DNA of 64,000 nt from Deltaproteobacteria bacterium (GCA_003136475.1 PLEQ01000059.1:1-64000); one strand, 5' to 3'; shown: positions 1 through 8,219, counted from the first letter of the stretch. Notes: generated by a model not told the origin, from the sequence alone. Numbers and translations are program-made.

Positions 1-1173
1 TCCTTGAGAGCAGGTTGGGCATACGGAGGTTCTGACGATCTGTAGTTCTTTGACTAGGGCAATCGCTTCTTCTTTAGCCTTAGCGCCGATATCTGCAGTA
101 GCCTTCGCCTTAATCAATTCTACCTGTAGGGAAGAAATTTGATTCTTTACTGAAGCTTGTCTAGTTTGCTCATTCCCTTGAATTTTAGCCACCTCTGCTC
201 GGATGGCCGACATCTGATTTTTGACTTCTGATTGACGGGTAAGCTCTTTATTATTCAAATTACCGATTATAGATTGCAATTCGAAAATTTTAGCCTTAAC
301 CTGCGACTGTCTTTCTAATTCTGCCTGGTTGAGGGCCGCCATCTGTGCAGAAACTGTGCCAATCGTCTTTTCTAAGTCCTCAATGCGAGTGCGATCATAG
401 GGAGCGATTGTAATCGCAGGGCGAGTGGCTTCAAAATCGTTCAATTCCTTCTTTTGGGAGTCTTTGATCAATTTATAGTTGTTAATGGCCTCTAAATGAG
501 CAGTTTTAAGTAGTTCTAGGGTCTCAGGACCCGTTTCTAGTACTGGGGGAAGGCCAAGACTCGATATGGCGCTATTCGTGGCATCTAATCCCATCCTATT
601 CGATTCTAGGGTGGATTTAAGAGAGATCTCGGTTCCGAGTAGTTCAGTGAGTCTATTATCTAAGGTGACTACCTTATTTTGTTCTTTTTCTAGACCTAAA
701 CAGGATGTCAGAAATTTATGTACATCTGAAGGCCCCATATCTAAAAAGAAGCCGCCCTCACCCTGACGCTTGTGAAGAATTTTTCGAAAAAGATCCCTAG
801 GCATTCCAATGATCTGATCTAGTTTCTCTTCAGTAAGTTTTGAGCTACCGGTGGTAATTTCACCATTAAGATCGATTAGGAGTTTTTTACCACGTTCAAT
901 TTTGAGAGGAAGTCCATCGAAATCAAATATTCCGATAACCGATAATGAAGTTTTAGTGAGTCGAGATTGTAAAACGCTTGTAGAAATATCGTTTAAGCCC
1001 AATAAGAATTCTAAGGCCTTGAAAATAGTACTTTTACCGGCACCACTTGATCCACCAGTATTGTTATTAATTCCTTCCACTTGAACGATATAGCCAAGAG
1101 AATCGAAGAGAATGGTTTGTTCTTCGACAAAACGGCCAATACCGCTAAATGTTATAGATTTTATTGATAGCAT
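1..1173 (-). CDS. Rad50/SbcC-like recombination endonuclease subunit (T4 gp46-like), partial
   Basis: Open on the minus strand from an ATG at 1171-1173 to the window edge, so only the first 391 residues are present. The N-terminus has a Walker A motif, GGSSGAGKST, near residue 40, inside a typical SMC/Rad50 ATP-binding head. A long, repetitive coiled coil follows, with recurring blocks rich in QSQVKAKI- and RQSEVKNQ-like heptads. It ends at the window edge with CPTC, which looks like the Rad50 zinc hook, so the second coil and the Walker B half must lie outside. In T4 gp46 pairs with gp47 for end resection and recombination-dependent replication, and the gp47-like gene is at 3648-4625 on the same strand. 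Family assignment is strong; the pairing is inferred. Confidence 0.88.
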   Translation of the reverse strand, partial: MLSIKSITFSGIGRFVEEQTILFDSLGYIVQVEGINNNTGGSSGAGKSTIFKALEFLLGLNDISTSVLQSRLTKTSLSVIGIFDFDGLPLKIERGKKLLIDLNGEITTGSSKLTEEKLDQIIGMPRDLFRKILHKRQGEGGFFLDMGPSDVHKFLTSCLGLEKEQNKVVTLDNRLTELLGTEISLKSTLESNRMGLDATNSAISSLGLPPVLETGPETLELLKTAHLEAINNYKLIKDSQKKELNDFEATRPAITIAPYDRTRIEDLEKTIGTVSAQMAALNQAELERQSQVKAKIFELQSIIGNLNNKELTRQSEVKNQMSAIRAEVAKIQGNEQTRQASVKNQISSLQVELIKAKATADIGAKAKEEAIALVKELQIVRTSVCPTCSQG

Positions 1174-1183
1174 CTTTTAATAT

Positions 1184-1209
1184 ATTATACTAAGATATCT
1201 ATTTGTCAA
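1184..1209 (-). promoter_or_regulatory. possible sigma70-like promoter for the gp46-like gene
   Basis: On the minus strand TTGACA (1204-1209) is followed 14 bases later by TATAAT (1184-1189), 11 bases before the ATG at 1173. Both hexamers are perfect, but the spacer is shorter than the usual 16-18. An ATATCTTA element resembling the window's recurrent late-type motif lies between them, so the true class of promoter is unclear. Confidence 0.4.
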
Positions 1210-1539
1210 TTACTTTTTATAAATTCTAAAGAATCTGCAATTTTTACACTTACATTCACTAACTTCATAGGGAAACGATAGGATAGAATCCATTTCGTGT
1301 TTGCGTTTATGGAGGCAATCTCCCCACATGCAATCAATGCACCGCATATGTTGAAGGCCAATCCAAAGTGGCATACCGCCTGTCTGACATATATAGTATT
1401 TGCGAGTTTTCCAAATAGGATCGTCTTCGGATGTTTTACGAAAATGGGGATTCTCTGGATCCAAAGGTTCAATACCGAATAGTCCGTCTTTGGTTTCCTT
1501 AATCTTCTTCACTATAATCCTTAGCTGACCGTTCGTCAT
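1210..1539 (-). CDS. cysteine-rich small protein, putative zinc-binding
   Basis: I do not recognise the family. The 109-residue product has a Cys pair and His in the middle (MRCIDCMWGDCLHKRKH) and a C-terminal ECKCKNCRFF cluster, so it probably binds zinc. I chose the ATG at 1539 because GGAG lies five bases upstream and this shortens the overlap with the preceding gene; an upstream start at 1563 is also open. It is the last gene before the gp46-like gene in a minus-strand run with small overlaps, which suggests a single transcript. Confidence 0.6.
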   Translation of the reverse strand: MTNGQLRIIVKKIKETKDGLFGIEPLDPENPHFRKTSEDDPIWKTRKYYICQTGGMPLWIGLQHMRCIDCMWGDCLHKRKHEMDSILSFPYEVSECKCKNCRFFRIYKK

Positions 1540-1747
1540 TAATCTCCATGATATTGGGATCAATCTCTAAACGACGTGACATCAAACCGTTATCAATAAC
1601 TGTCTTATGTGAAGAAGATGTGGCTCCAAAGCTTTTTTTAGCTTCAGAACCACATATACAGGTTATAGTATCGGGAGCGTCTTTAGCTGTTTTGAAATAT
1701 TTTTTCCAAATGTCTCCACAGCTACAGGTGTAATTGAGCAAAGGCAT
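1499..1747 (-). CDS. FmdB-like zinc-ribbon protein
   Basis: The 82-residue product starts MPLLNYTCSCG and has a second pair CICG about 20 residues later. This is the layout of FmdB-type putative regulatory zinc ribbons (YxCxxCG then CxxCG), which phages often carry. The acidic C-terminus (DERSAKDYSEED) is typical of small phage proteins. The gene follows the ClpP-like gene by one base and overlaps the next, consistent with translational coupling. Function is unknown beyond probable metal binding. Confidence 0.7.
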   Translation of the reverse strand: MPLLNYTCSCGDIWKKYFKTAKDAPDTITCICGSEAKKSFGATSSSHKTVIDNGLMSRRLEIDPNIMEINDERSAKDYSEED

Positions 1748-1748
1748 A

Positions 1749-2624
1749 TTACCAATACATCGGGATGACTTGTTTAGCTTTCTCGAAATAGTTAGTCAAG
1801 AATTTTTCCTTAACCAAATTAGTCATTTCAGCCGTAAGAGTCTTCCCATCTGGAGAACCAACGTGAACGTTCATCGGGCTCGTATTAATAGGACAATCAT
1901 CTAGATCGTATTGAATGTCCATACCTAAGAAGTTGAGGTGATGGGTTGTAACGCCAGCAAGGGTGGAATCACAATAAACGGTGACGGCCCTATCAGAATA
2001 GCCTTCCGCTACAGACTTAGTTCCCGTAAGCCACATCTCGTGATCGTATTCTTTGGTATAGCTTTCATAAGTCTGCTTACCATTGGTACGCTTTACAGTT
2101 TGCTGATCTAGTTCCTTAATGCGATCAAGCCAAAGCTGTTGGCGATTCTCCATTTGTGTTTTAACGCTTCCACCGAACTCTCCTGCCATCTCACCAGTTG
2201 CATGGTGACTCATCATAACACCATTCTTGAGGATGAGACGTTCGCCAAGATTTTGAACGATCTGCCATCCCATACTAGCTGCGAAGAGGGTAACCGTATC
2301 CACGGGACAACCAAGGCCGTTTAGGGCCTCGTTTAATTCTAGACCAGATTGGATGCTACCGCCTGGAGTGTAAAGCCAAAGTTTTAGGCGGAAATCCTTA
2401 CCAGCGCCAAGCTTATTGCTTAATCCAGTTTTGGAGGCATTGCAAAGTTCTCTAGCCTTAGAAATTACGGCTGCGATATTTTCGCCATTAACTTCTCCAT
2501 TTAGTACGATAGTATTGTTTCGGCTTAGGGTAACAGAATCAGGATTGGTACCTTTTGACACAGAAACACGAGGAACAAGAACTAATACCAAAACGACTAG
2601 GAGTCCGTAAATAAATTTATTCAT
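1749..2624 (-). CDS. ClpP-like serine protease with N-terminal signal peptide
   Basis: The 291-residue product begins with a lysine and a strongly hydrophobic stretch (FIYGLLVVLVLVLV), which looks like a signal peptide or membrane anchor. A ClpP/SppA-like fold follows: LYTPGGSIQSGLEL (oxyanion region), AASMGW with the presumed nucleophile Ser, then MMSHHATG with the presumed catalytic His. A late Asp could complete the triad. Cytosolic ClpP lacks a signal sequence, so this version probably acts in the envelope. The start is the ATG at 2624; a GTG four codons upstream is possible. It overlaps the end of the HTH protein gene. Family assignment is good; the substrate is unknown. Confidence 0.75.
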   Translation of the reverse strand: MNKFIYGLLVVLVLVLVPRVSVSKGTNPDSVTLSRNNTIVLNGEVNGENIAAVISKARELCNASKTGLSNKLGAGKDFRLKLWLYTPGGSIQSGLELNEALNGLGCPVDTVTLFAASMGWQIVQNLGERLILKNGVMMSHHATGEMAGEFGGSVKTQMENRQQLWLDRIKELDQQTVKRTNGKQTYESYTKEYDHEMWLTGTKSVAEGYSDRAVTVYCDSTLAGVTTHHLNFLGMDIQYDLDDCPINTSPMNVHVGSPDGKTLTAEMTNLVKEKFLTNYFEKAKQVIPMYW

Positions 2625-3360
2625 TTTTATTTTCACTTTCTTTCTCTGTTTTAGATTCTACTACTATATCATGGACAGGCTTGGGAGGGACTATGTTAGC
2701 CTGTTCCGCCTGTCTTTTAAGATCCGCAAATTGCTTAAGTTTAGACGCAAAAGGGCTCTTAGGAGTAATTTCTACTGAATTGGCTCCAGTTTTAGTAATG
2801 GTAACGCCCGACTCCGTAAGACCATTAAGGGATACCATAGACTTATCATTGGGATTACCGAGACTTTCGTTGTTAAGTTTATGTAATAGTTCTGTAATTT
2901 TGATTAAAGTGTTTACATCTTTAACATCAACATTATCGGCCCACTGAGCATCATCGGTTCTTAAATATTTGTCTACATTTCTAGAGATCTTCTTTTGGTA
3001 AGCATGAATGAGATGCATAAAGAATTCTTGAGATTGAAGTTTGGAATCTATAATTTTTTGTGGTAGGGTTGCCTTGAGTTCTTCTAGATATTGTTCTTTC
3101 ATTTCATACCACTTAAACTTATGGGAAAGAAATAGTATGACCTCCTTACTGATTTTCAGGACATTTGCAATTTGCCTATATGTCTTACCATCCAAATAGA
3201 GTGCCATGGATCGTTCTACATCAACATGAGTAATTTGAGCAATACCTAGCATTCCATTTTCACGAAACTTATGAATCTGTTCAAGATCCTTAGAGGTAAA
3301 ATCTGCAAAGGGAATTGTTGTTATTTCTTTACTTTCTTCACTCACTTTGGAACACCTCAT
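2617..3360 (-). CDS. HTH protein, candidate small terminase subunit
   Basis: The 247-residue product carries DVERSMALYLDGKTYRQIA followed by NVLKISKEVILFLSHKFKW. This matches the resolvase-like HTH seen at the start of many phage small terminase subunits (GxSxxEIAxxLxVSxxTIxxW). A helical middle and a basic, low-complexity tail follow. The large subunit lies 10 kb away on the other strand, which is unusual for a TerS, so a DNA-binding regulator is a real alternative. The exact start is uncertain: an ATG at 3360 and a GTG a few codons downstream are both usable. Confidence 0.5.
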   Translation of the reverse strand: MRCSKVSEESKEITTIPFADFTSKDLEQIHKFRENGMLGIAQITHVDVERSMALYLDGKTYRQIANVLKISKEVILFLSHKFKWYEMKEQYLEELKATLPQKIIDSKLQSQEFFMHLIHAYQKKISRNVDKYLRTDDAQWADNVDVKDVNTLIKITELLHKLNNESLGNPNDKSMVSLNGLTESGVTITKTGANSVEITPKSPFASKLKQFADLKRQAEQANIVPPKPVHDIVVESKTEKESENKNE

Positions 3361-3655
3361 TCTGGGGCAAAAGCGTTACCTTTATTTTGACTTCTTTCCA
3401 AAAAAGGTCTCGCACTGCAGTTTCTAGACCTGCAAACCTTTTAAGTAGATGGTCATTGTTTTTAGTGGTATAAATTTCAAAGGAAATTACGGAATCTTCT
3501 CCCTTTCTAGTTTCAACACTATAGTCCAATTTTACCTCGGTAACATCATTGTAGTATATAAACGGAAAAGCTTCTAAGTTCTTTAAATGAATCTCGGATA
3601 CGCGTCCAAAAAATAGCATTAGTTTTGTGAGATCAGAATGTGGAATATCAGACAA
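3338..3655 (-). CDS. hypothetical protein
   Basis: I do not recognise this 105-residue protein. It is soluble, of mixed alpha/beta composition, with no clear motif (for example FPFIYYNDVTEVKLDY). It overlaps the gp47-like gene upstream by eight bases and the HTH gene downstream by 23 bases, so it is part of a tightly packed minus-strand operon that includes recombination functions. Confidence 0.6.
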   Translation of the reverse strand: MSDIPHSDLTKLMLFFGRVSEIHLKNLEAFPFIYYNDVTEVKLDYSVETRKGEDSVISFEIYTTKNNDHLLKRFAGLETAVRDLFWKEVKIKVTLLPQNEVFQSE

Positions 3656-4625
3656 GATTTAGATCTCCCAAGTATTTTATTAATTTTTGTCGTTTTTCTG
3701 GTTCAGCCTGATAATGATTGGACAAAAAATCGTGTAAAGATCGACCACTCTTACGGATTTTGGATTTCTTTATGTCCGTAATTTTACTAGAAATACTGAC
3801 TCCTTTAAGCTCTTTCTTTTGTTCAGTGACCCAATCAGAAGAACCAACCAATTCTATGTTAGTCGTAGTACCTTTCATTATATCAGGTTTTGGCTCGCCT
3901 TCATTCCATACCAATGAAACTATGGGGGTGCACACAAATTCGGTGGAAATAAATTCTTTTGAAGTAATTAGGCCAGTATCATCATGCGTACAAAGCCAGA
4001 TACCTTTACGCTTGTTGCTACAACTTTTAGTCAACCACCTAGCAGTTCCTGGATACCACACTCGACCCATCTCGAATTCTGTATGGATGTGCCCAGATAT
4101 CATATGGAGAAAACGAGAGTCAATAAGATCAGCAGACACAGCCCCAGTGATAGGGCACCCGTTATCATAACTTGCCCCTTCATAACTAGTATGGGAAACT
4201 AAAACATTAGCTCCTTGATTAATTAAATGGTTAGCTTCCTCAATAAATTCTTGATTGTTATGAATATAGGGAAGATAACCAAAGCCCTGCGACACGGTCG
4301 GTTCGGTAATTATATTTATGTATGAATTTAAATGCTTAAATGCTTCCAACCAAGTATACTCGTTTTCGTAGGAACCCCCAACGTCATGGTTACCTCGAAG
4401 CACGAAGGTTTCAATTTTATTTTCATATAAAATATTGAACCACTTTTGCCAAAACTCCAAGACTTCAAGTCTTAAAATAGAATGAGTATCTGCCAAATCT
4501 CCTAATATCTCCAAACGATCGATCTTAAGTTCTAGGGATTTAGACAGAACAAATTCTAGAAGTCTTTCGGATTCTTCCAAATTACTAGGTTTTATATGGG
4601 GATCTCCCAATCTAAGAATCTTCAA
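3648..4625 (-). CDS. Mre11/SbcD-like nuclease subunit (T4 gp47-like)
   Basis: The 325-residue product is a calcineurin-type metallophosphoesterase. Visible motifs in order are GDPHIK (D-x-H) near residue 8, LEILGDLADTH (GDxxD) near 40, FVLRGNHDVGG (GNHD) near 77, VLVSHT near 140 and ISGHIHTEFEM (GHxH) near 175. This is the metal-binding series of Mre11/SbcD. With the Rad50-like protein it would form the end-processing complex that feeds phage recombination. Its start overlaps the end of the Cys-rich gene upstream. Family is clear; T4-like use is inferred. Confidence 0.9.
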   Translation of the reverse strand: MKILRLGDPHIKPSNLEESERLLEFVLSKSLELKIDRLEILGDLADTHSILRLEVLEFWQKWFNILYENKIETFVLRGNHDVGGSYENEYTWLEAFKHLNSYINIITEPTVSQGFGYLPYIHNNQEFIEEANHLINQGANVLVSHTSYEGASYDNGCPITGAVSADLIDSRFLHMISGHIHTEFEMGRVWYPGTARWLTKSCSNKRKGIWLCTHDDTGLITSKEFISTEFVCTPIVSLVWNEGEPKPDIMKGTTTNIELVGSSDWVTEQKKELKGVSISSKITDIKKSKIRKSGRSLHDFLSNHYQAEPEKRQKLIKYLGDLNLV

Positions 4626-4840
4626 TCAAATTTCTCACAATCGCATCTTGAATATATTTGACTACAAAGTTCGCACTTACAATTACATTCATATCGTTTA
4701 CAAAACCCACATTTACAGTCCTTGGCACTCCAAAGAAGCCAGACCTTACCTAATTCCAAAATATGGCACCCACAAGAAGCGTGCGTATGCCCCCACCAAC
4801 TACTTTCTGCGGATCCCAAGGCTAATCGACCAAATCTCAA
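4622..4840 (-). CDS. cysteine-rich small protein
   Basis: The 72-residue product has about twelve cysteines concentrated in the C-terminal half (CKCGFCKRYECNCKCELC, then CDCEKF), with HTHASCGCH near the middle. Such density suggests metal binding or a redox role; I do not know the family. It overlaps both neighbours by four bases, so it is probably translated by coupling. Confidence 0.55.
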   Translation of the reverse strand: MRFGRLALGSAESSWWGHTHASCGCHILELGKVWLLWSAKDCKCGFCKRYECNCKCELCSQIYSRCDCEKFD

Positions 4841-5151
4841 GTGGCATTCCCCGTATCGTAAAATTCAATATACGAGCTTTCTACTATCAAAAAACTAGTA
4901 ATATTTCCTGGACCCGCCCAATTAAGGGGTTTGGAGGCCCAAAGATGTGTATGTAGAACCTCTTCCCTAATGTAGGCAGTTGAACCCGCTGGGATCTTAC
5001 GTCCGTCAGAAAGATAAGCATCCAATAGAACCTTTAGCCCCTTAATTCCATCTCTTTGACCTGGGATAGCAATACCGCCGGATACTTTGGCTTTGAGACC
5101 TTCTTTGACATATGGTTCTAGAATCAAACGATTATTTAATGAAAAAGTCAT
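4837..5151 (-). CDS. hypothetical protein
   Basis: I do not recognise this 104-residue protein, which starts MTFSLNNRLILEPYVKEGLK and looks like a compact beta-rich domain (AYIREEVLHTHLW). A longer reading from 5292 exists, but the upstream part is better explained as a separate zinc-finger gene in another frame (5153-5275). The stop codon of that gene lies two bases before this ATG. I therefore prefer the start at 5151. Confidence 0.55.
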   Translation of the reverse strand: MTFSLNNRLILEPYVKEGLKAKVSGGIAIPGQRDGIKGLKVLLDAYLSDGRKIPAGSTAYIREEVLHTHLWASKPLNWAGPGNITSFLIVESSYIEFYDTGNAT

Positions 5152-5152
5152 A

Positions 5153-5275
5153 TTACTCTTCCCTCGCGTTCTTACATTTTCTACAAAAGTATTCAGAATA
5201 TACTTCGCCATCACGAACTCCGTGACAACCAAATTCAGATTCTTCTCCACATTTACAATTTTGATTTTCTTCCAT
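5153..5275 (-). CDS. 40-residue zinc-finger miniprotein
   Basis: A short reading frame starts MEENQNCKCGEESEFGCH and ends FCRKCKNAREE. The CKCG...CxxC spacing is that of a small zinc ribbon. It ends just before the next gene's ATG, a normal operon junction. The coding call rests on the regular Cys pairs and the clean junction. Confidence 0.6.
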   Translation of the reverse strand: MEENQNCKCGEESEFGCHGVRDGEVYSEYFCRKCKNAREE

Positions 5276-5313
5276 GGTATGGAATATACCATTTATGCAA
5301 ATAAAAACAAGTC

Positions 5314-6354
5314 CTAAATTTCAATACCTTTTAATCTAAGTATCTTTTGGTTGATTAGTGGCAATTTTCGTGCCAATTGAGACATCTTGGAGATCTGCTG
5401 TTTCTTTTCTAGAATTTCCTCAGCATTCTCTGCATCGTCGGCAGTATAGCTATATACGCCAAAACCTTCTTCTCCGTCATTAGAATCTGCAGAGATTAAG
5501 GAAGCAGCCGACATAAGATATGATAGTTCTGTTACAGTTACTTGCTTAGGGGCCGTTTTGCCTTCTGATAAATCCTTAGTAAAACTATCATTTACTGCTT
5601 TGGTAAGTTCTTCGATATCATGTATTCCTTGGCGTCCACGAATAGAGTTTGCGCGATACAAAATCCTACGATCAGAAGGATAAAAGTGCATAACAGTCTC
5701 GCTATAGGCATCAATAAGATTGCCCACAATACGACCGATGCATACTCCGATAAAATTCTTTTTGTATTCACCAACATATTTGTCTATTCCAGCACACAGT
5801 CCCATTGCACTTACTTCGATTAAGTCCATGAATGTTAGGTGGCCTTTGGGAGTCTTTCTATAAAAAATCTTGGCTCTATTTATAGCCAGAGGCATATTAT
5901 TTTGCACAAGAATGGTTCTAGCCCTCTCAACGCGATGGTAGAGTACGTCTAACTTCTTAGGCCAAAGACCAATCCAATTGTCTTTGCAGAATCTAACAAA
6001 ATGATAGTTAACACCGAATGGTTTTAGGGCATCAGGATTTCGTTCTTTTAGGGCTGGCGTGATTCTGCTACTGAAGGTATCGGAAGATTCTCTAAAATAG
6101 GGACGAGCGGATAAAATATTGTTATTAACAATACGAATCAATTGAATAAATTTTTTGTATATTTCTCTATGAATCCTATAACTTATAAGAGTTTCATGAA
6201 AAAGTCGTTCAGCAGATACCAATTCATCGAATTGTTGTTTTTGGGTAGTGCCATCTACTGCATTGCGTTCAATTGCTTTGGCTACTTCTAAAGCTAATTG
6301 TGCAAAAGCTGGATCGTGGCTATCTTTAAATTTTTTAGGCTGCTGTTTTGACAT
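5314..6354 (-). CDS. phage sigma-70-like factor
   Basis: The 346-residue product contains a recognisable sigma region 2: MPLAINRAKIFYRK, then HLTFMDLIEVSAMGLCAGID, then KYVGEYKKNFIGVCIGRIVG. It parallels the NLRLVVxIAKxY...FLDLIQEGNxGLxxAVDKF series of sigma-70. The C-terminus stops at LPLINQKILRLKGIEI, so a full region 4 helix-turn-helix for -35 recognition seems absent, as in T4 gp55. Such a factor would direct phage late transcription from a -10-like element alone. The recurrent CCAATCTTA motif in the window is a candidate target. The sigma assignment is from motifs; the target is inference. Confidence 0.75.
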   Translation of the reverse strand: MSKQQPKKFKDSHDPAFAQLALEVAKAIERNAVDGTTQKQQFDELVSAERLFHETLISYRIHREIYKKFIQLIRIVNNNILSARPYFRESSDTFSSRITPALKERNPDALKPFGVNYHFVRFCKDNWIGLWPKKLDVLYHRVERARTILVQNNMPLAINRAKIFYRKTPKGHLTFMDLIEVSAMGLCAGIDKYVGEYKKNFIGVCIGRIVGNLIDAYSETVMHFYPSDRRILYRANSIRGRQGIHDIEELTKAVNDSFTKDLSEGKTAPKQVTVTELSYLMSAASLISADSNDGEEGFGVYSYTADDAENAEEILEKKQQISKMSQLARKLPLINQKILRLKGIEI

Positions 6355-6506
6355 AAAACCTCGGAACTTATGGTTCTCACAGGTCTTATATCATACAAAA
6401 ACTTTTTATTGTTTTTAATACTAAAGGGGATAATATCCTATACGAAGAAATGATTGAAGTGGCCAAACTTTTGAAACGATTGAGACAGGTTCCAGTATAA
6501 TGAATA

Positions 6507-8012
6507 TTACTTTTTTAAGTTAATAAATCTTATTTCTGTATTTGATTCACGATAGTAACCAAGTCTTGCTTCCAAATGTCGTTTCATAGTAGGATGATTA
6601 ACATCAAAATCGAAAATCGTTGATTTATTTTTTTCAATACACTTGTTAGCCCACGGATTAGAGCGTCCAAATCTTACACTTCTTCCAATACTAGATTGTT
6701 TGGTCTTAATTTCGCTAGCACCTCCAACCCAATTACATGTTGAATGAGTTGGAAAAATATTGACTCCTACATGACAACAACTAGTAGTAATTAATACTTT
6801 TACTTCATTTTTATTAAATTTTTCAATACTATCCGCAACTTTTACTTTTTCTAAACCAAGTTCTTCTAGTCTAGCTCTACGTGTTTCGCTGTGGGCCAAC
6901 GCATAGGGTACATTTAGAAGAGGGACTAACATAGCCAATTGAGAGAGTTCTTCGCACAATACGAGAGTTTGCTTTCCCTGGACGGTAGCCATCCCATTTG
7001 CTAATCTTGCTATGAAACTTGCTATATTTTTATTATTTAGAAAGTGAGCCCTTTTTTGTGCTAATGCGTCGGAACCTTCAAATCCAGGATTCGAGGATTC
7101 CATAGCAACGATGGTAAAATCGTGTTTACAGATATAGCCCTTCTCAACGGCTTCGGCGGTAGTTAAAGAACATACGGTTTTACCAATAATAGATTGTAGG
7201 AGTGGGATGGATCCGTCATTTCGAGTTTGAGTAGCCGAAAGAAAAAATCTATAGGGAATCTTGCCCAGAACGTCATGGCAAATTGTTTCTAGAGATTCTG
7301 CAGCAAAAGTATGACTTTCATCTACAATCAGAACATCCAAATTAGAGAAAAAATCGTATTCCGGAGATTCCGGTTTAATATTGGCAATAGAATCTCCAAT
7401 ACATATAGTAAATTTGCGATCTAGTTTTTTCTGTCCGTCCCCGAAAGCCCCTACATGCTTGCGTCCAAAATGATATTCAAATTTTTCAATAAGTTCATTA
7501 AAAATAGCCTTACCAGGAGCTACGATACAAGTATTAAGACCCATTTCCCTACATAGCTTAATAAGGATGGCGGATTTACCAGAACCGGTGGTTAAACTTA
7601 CGTTTCCGTGCTTTTCTGCTAAAAGCTTGGTCCAGGATTCTTCTTGATATGGATGAAGATCAAAAGGTAACGGTTTATGCCAAGGAATTTTTCTGGGGGT
7701 AATGTACTTAACCTCATTTTCGATGTGAATACTGCCAAGATTGGTTAGATATGGAAGAGATCCGGGCCTAATATAGTATTTGTTATCTTCCTGAAATACC
7801 AAACATTTTTTAAGATCTTTTTTTAAAGATTCTAAATGGGCAGCCCAACCTTCTGGATTACGAGATTTCCAGAAATGAGAACTATAATGTCTCTTAATTT
7901 GATGTTGAATTGCCGTATTTGTATAGCTAAGATCCTTTTGCAAATTGTGTAAGTCTATTGCATCATAGGACTGTAAGTAAGCTCTTGTAGGCGAAGTGAT
8001 GATAAATTTCAT
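6507..8012 (-). CDS. superfamily 2 DNA helicase (T4 UvsW-like)
   Basis: The 501-residue product has the SF2 motifs in order: Q-like LHPYQEESW, motif I TTGSGKSAI, motif II LIVDESH, motif III FLSATQTR, and a C-terminal helicase half with SSIGRSVRFGR (motif VI region). The N-terminal 130 residues resemble UvsW-type DNA-binding extensions. UvsW drives branch migration and R-loop removal. The preferred start is the ATG at 8012, preceded by AAAGGAA. That ribosome-binding site lies inside the last copy of the 31-bp CRISPR-like repeat, so the array forms the gene's 5' leader. A reading starting upstream at 8054 would translate a repeat and is less likely. Confidence 0.85.
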   Translation of the reverse strand: MKFIITSPTRAYLQSYDAIDLHNLQKDLSYTNTAIQHQIKRHYSSHFWKSRNPEGWAAHLESLKKDLKKCLVFQEDNKYYIRPGSLPYLTNLGSIHIENEVKYITPRKIPWHKPLPFDLHPYQEESWTKLLAEKHGNVSLTTGSGKSAILIKLCREMGLNTCIVAPGKAIFNELIEKFEYHFGRKHVGAFGDGQKKLDRKFTICIGDSIANIKPESPEYDFFSNLDVLIVDESHTFAAESLETICHDVLGKIPYRFFLSATQTRNDGSIPLLQSIIGKTVCSLTTAEAVEKGYICKHDFTIVAMESSNPGFEGSDALAQKRAHFLNNKNIASFIARLANGMATVQGKQTLVLCEELSQLAMLVPLLNVPYALAHSETRRARLEELGLEKVKVADSIEKFNKNEVKVLITTSCCHVGVNIFPTHSTCNWVGGASEIKTKQSSIGRSVRFGRSNPWANKCIEKNKSTIFDFDVNHPTMKRHLEARLGYYRESNTEIRFINLKK

Positions 8013-8046
8013 TTTTTCCTTTACGCCATATACACTGCCAAAACCT

Positions 8047-8075
8047 CTATGCACTCAGCAAGTTGAGCATCGCGA
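8047..8075 (-). other. CRISPR-like spacer proximal to the helicase gene
   Basis: This 29-bp segment is unrelated to the other spacer. By count it holds 15 G/C. Read on the minus strand it has a stop-free frame encoding RDAQLAECI, which would fit an origin in a foreign coding sequence, although any 29-mer often has an open frame. I found no second copy in the window. Confidence 0.6.
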
Positions 8076-8106
8076 TTCCTTTACGCCATATACACTGCCA
8101 AAACCT

Positions 8107-8135
8107 GATAGGTCGAACTTAACGGAGCCGTCCTC
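8107..8135 (-). other. CRISPR-like spacer distal to the helicase gene
   Basis: This 29-bp segment has 16 G/C by count. On the minus strand it has a stop-free frame encoding EDGSVKFDL. I found no match elsewhere in the window, so it does not appear to target this part of the phage itself. Confidence 0.6.
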
Positions 8136-8195
8136 TTCCTTTACGCCATATACACTGCCAAAACCTCTATAATAAACCTTTCTTAACTTTTTAAA

Positions 8196-8219
8196 GTACC
8201 CACCCCGAAGGGTGGGTAC
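8196..8219 (-). terminator. strong stem-loop, possible terminator or RNA scaffold
   Basis: A perfect 10-bp GC-rich stem closes a four-base loop. On the minus strand it is followed by TTTAAAAAG, a weak T run, so it may terminate the nuclease/RNA transcript. It could instead be a structural hairpin of the guide-RNA scaffold. Confidence 0.5.

Larger units (their letters stand above)
8016..8166 (-). CRISPR. mini CRISPR-like array, 3 repeats and 2 spacers
   Basis: Three identical 31-bp copies lie at 8016-8046, 8076-8106 and 8136-8166; on the plus strand each begins TTCCTTTACGCCATATAC and ends ACTGCCAAAACCT. They are separated by two unrelated 29-bp spacers (8047-8075 and 8107-8135), giving an exact 60-bp period. 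The spacers are about 52-55% GC by count, clearly above the surrounding DNA. The nearest upstream gene on the minus strand encodes a TnpB/Cas12f-like nuclease, and the region between them contains a partial complement of the repeat. I orient the array on the minus strand, where each repeat ends GTAAAGGAA before a spacer. No cas1 or cas2 is visible in the window. An alternative is tandem regulatory repeats in the helicase leader. Confidence 0.72.

Noticed and set aside
566..1084. Plus-strand reading frames opposite the gp46-like gene
   Set aside because: They are antisense to a clearly conserved ATPase and lack protein-like features.
6438..6503. Plus-strand micro-ORF (16 codons) in the gap before the sigma gene
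   Set aside because: Too short, no supporting context, and embedded between two minus-strand genes.
8013..8054. Upstream extension of the helicase (MHRGFGSVYG...)
   Set aside because: It would translate a repeat and part of a spacer; the ATG at 8012 has a ribosome-binding site and begins the conserved sequence.
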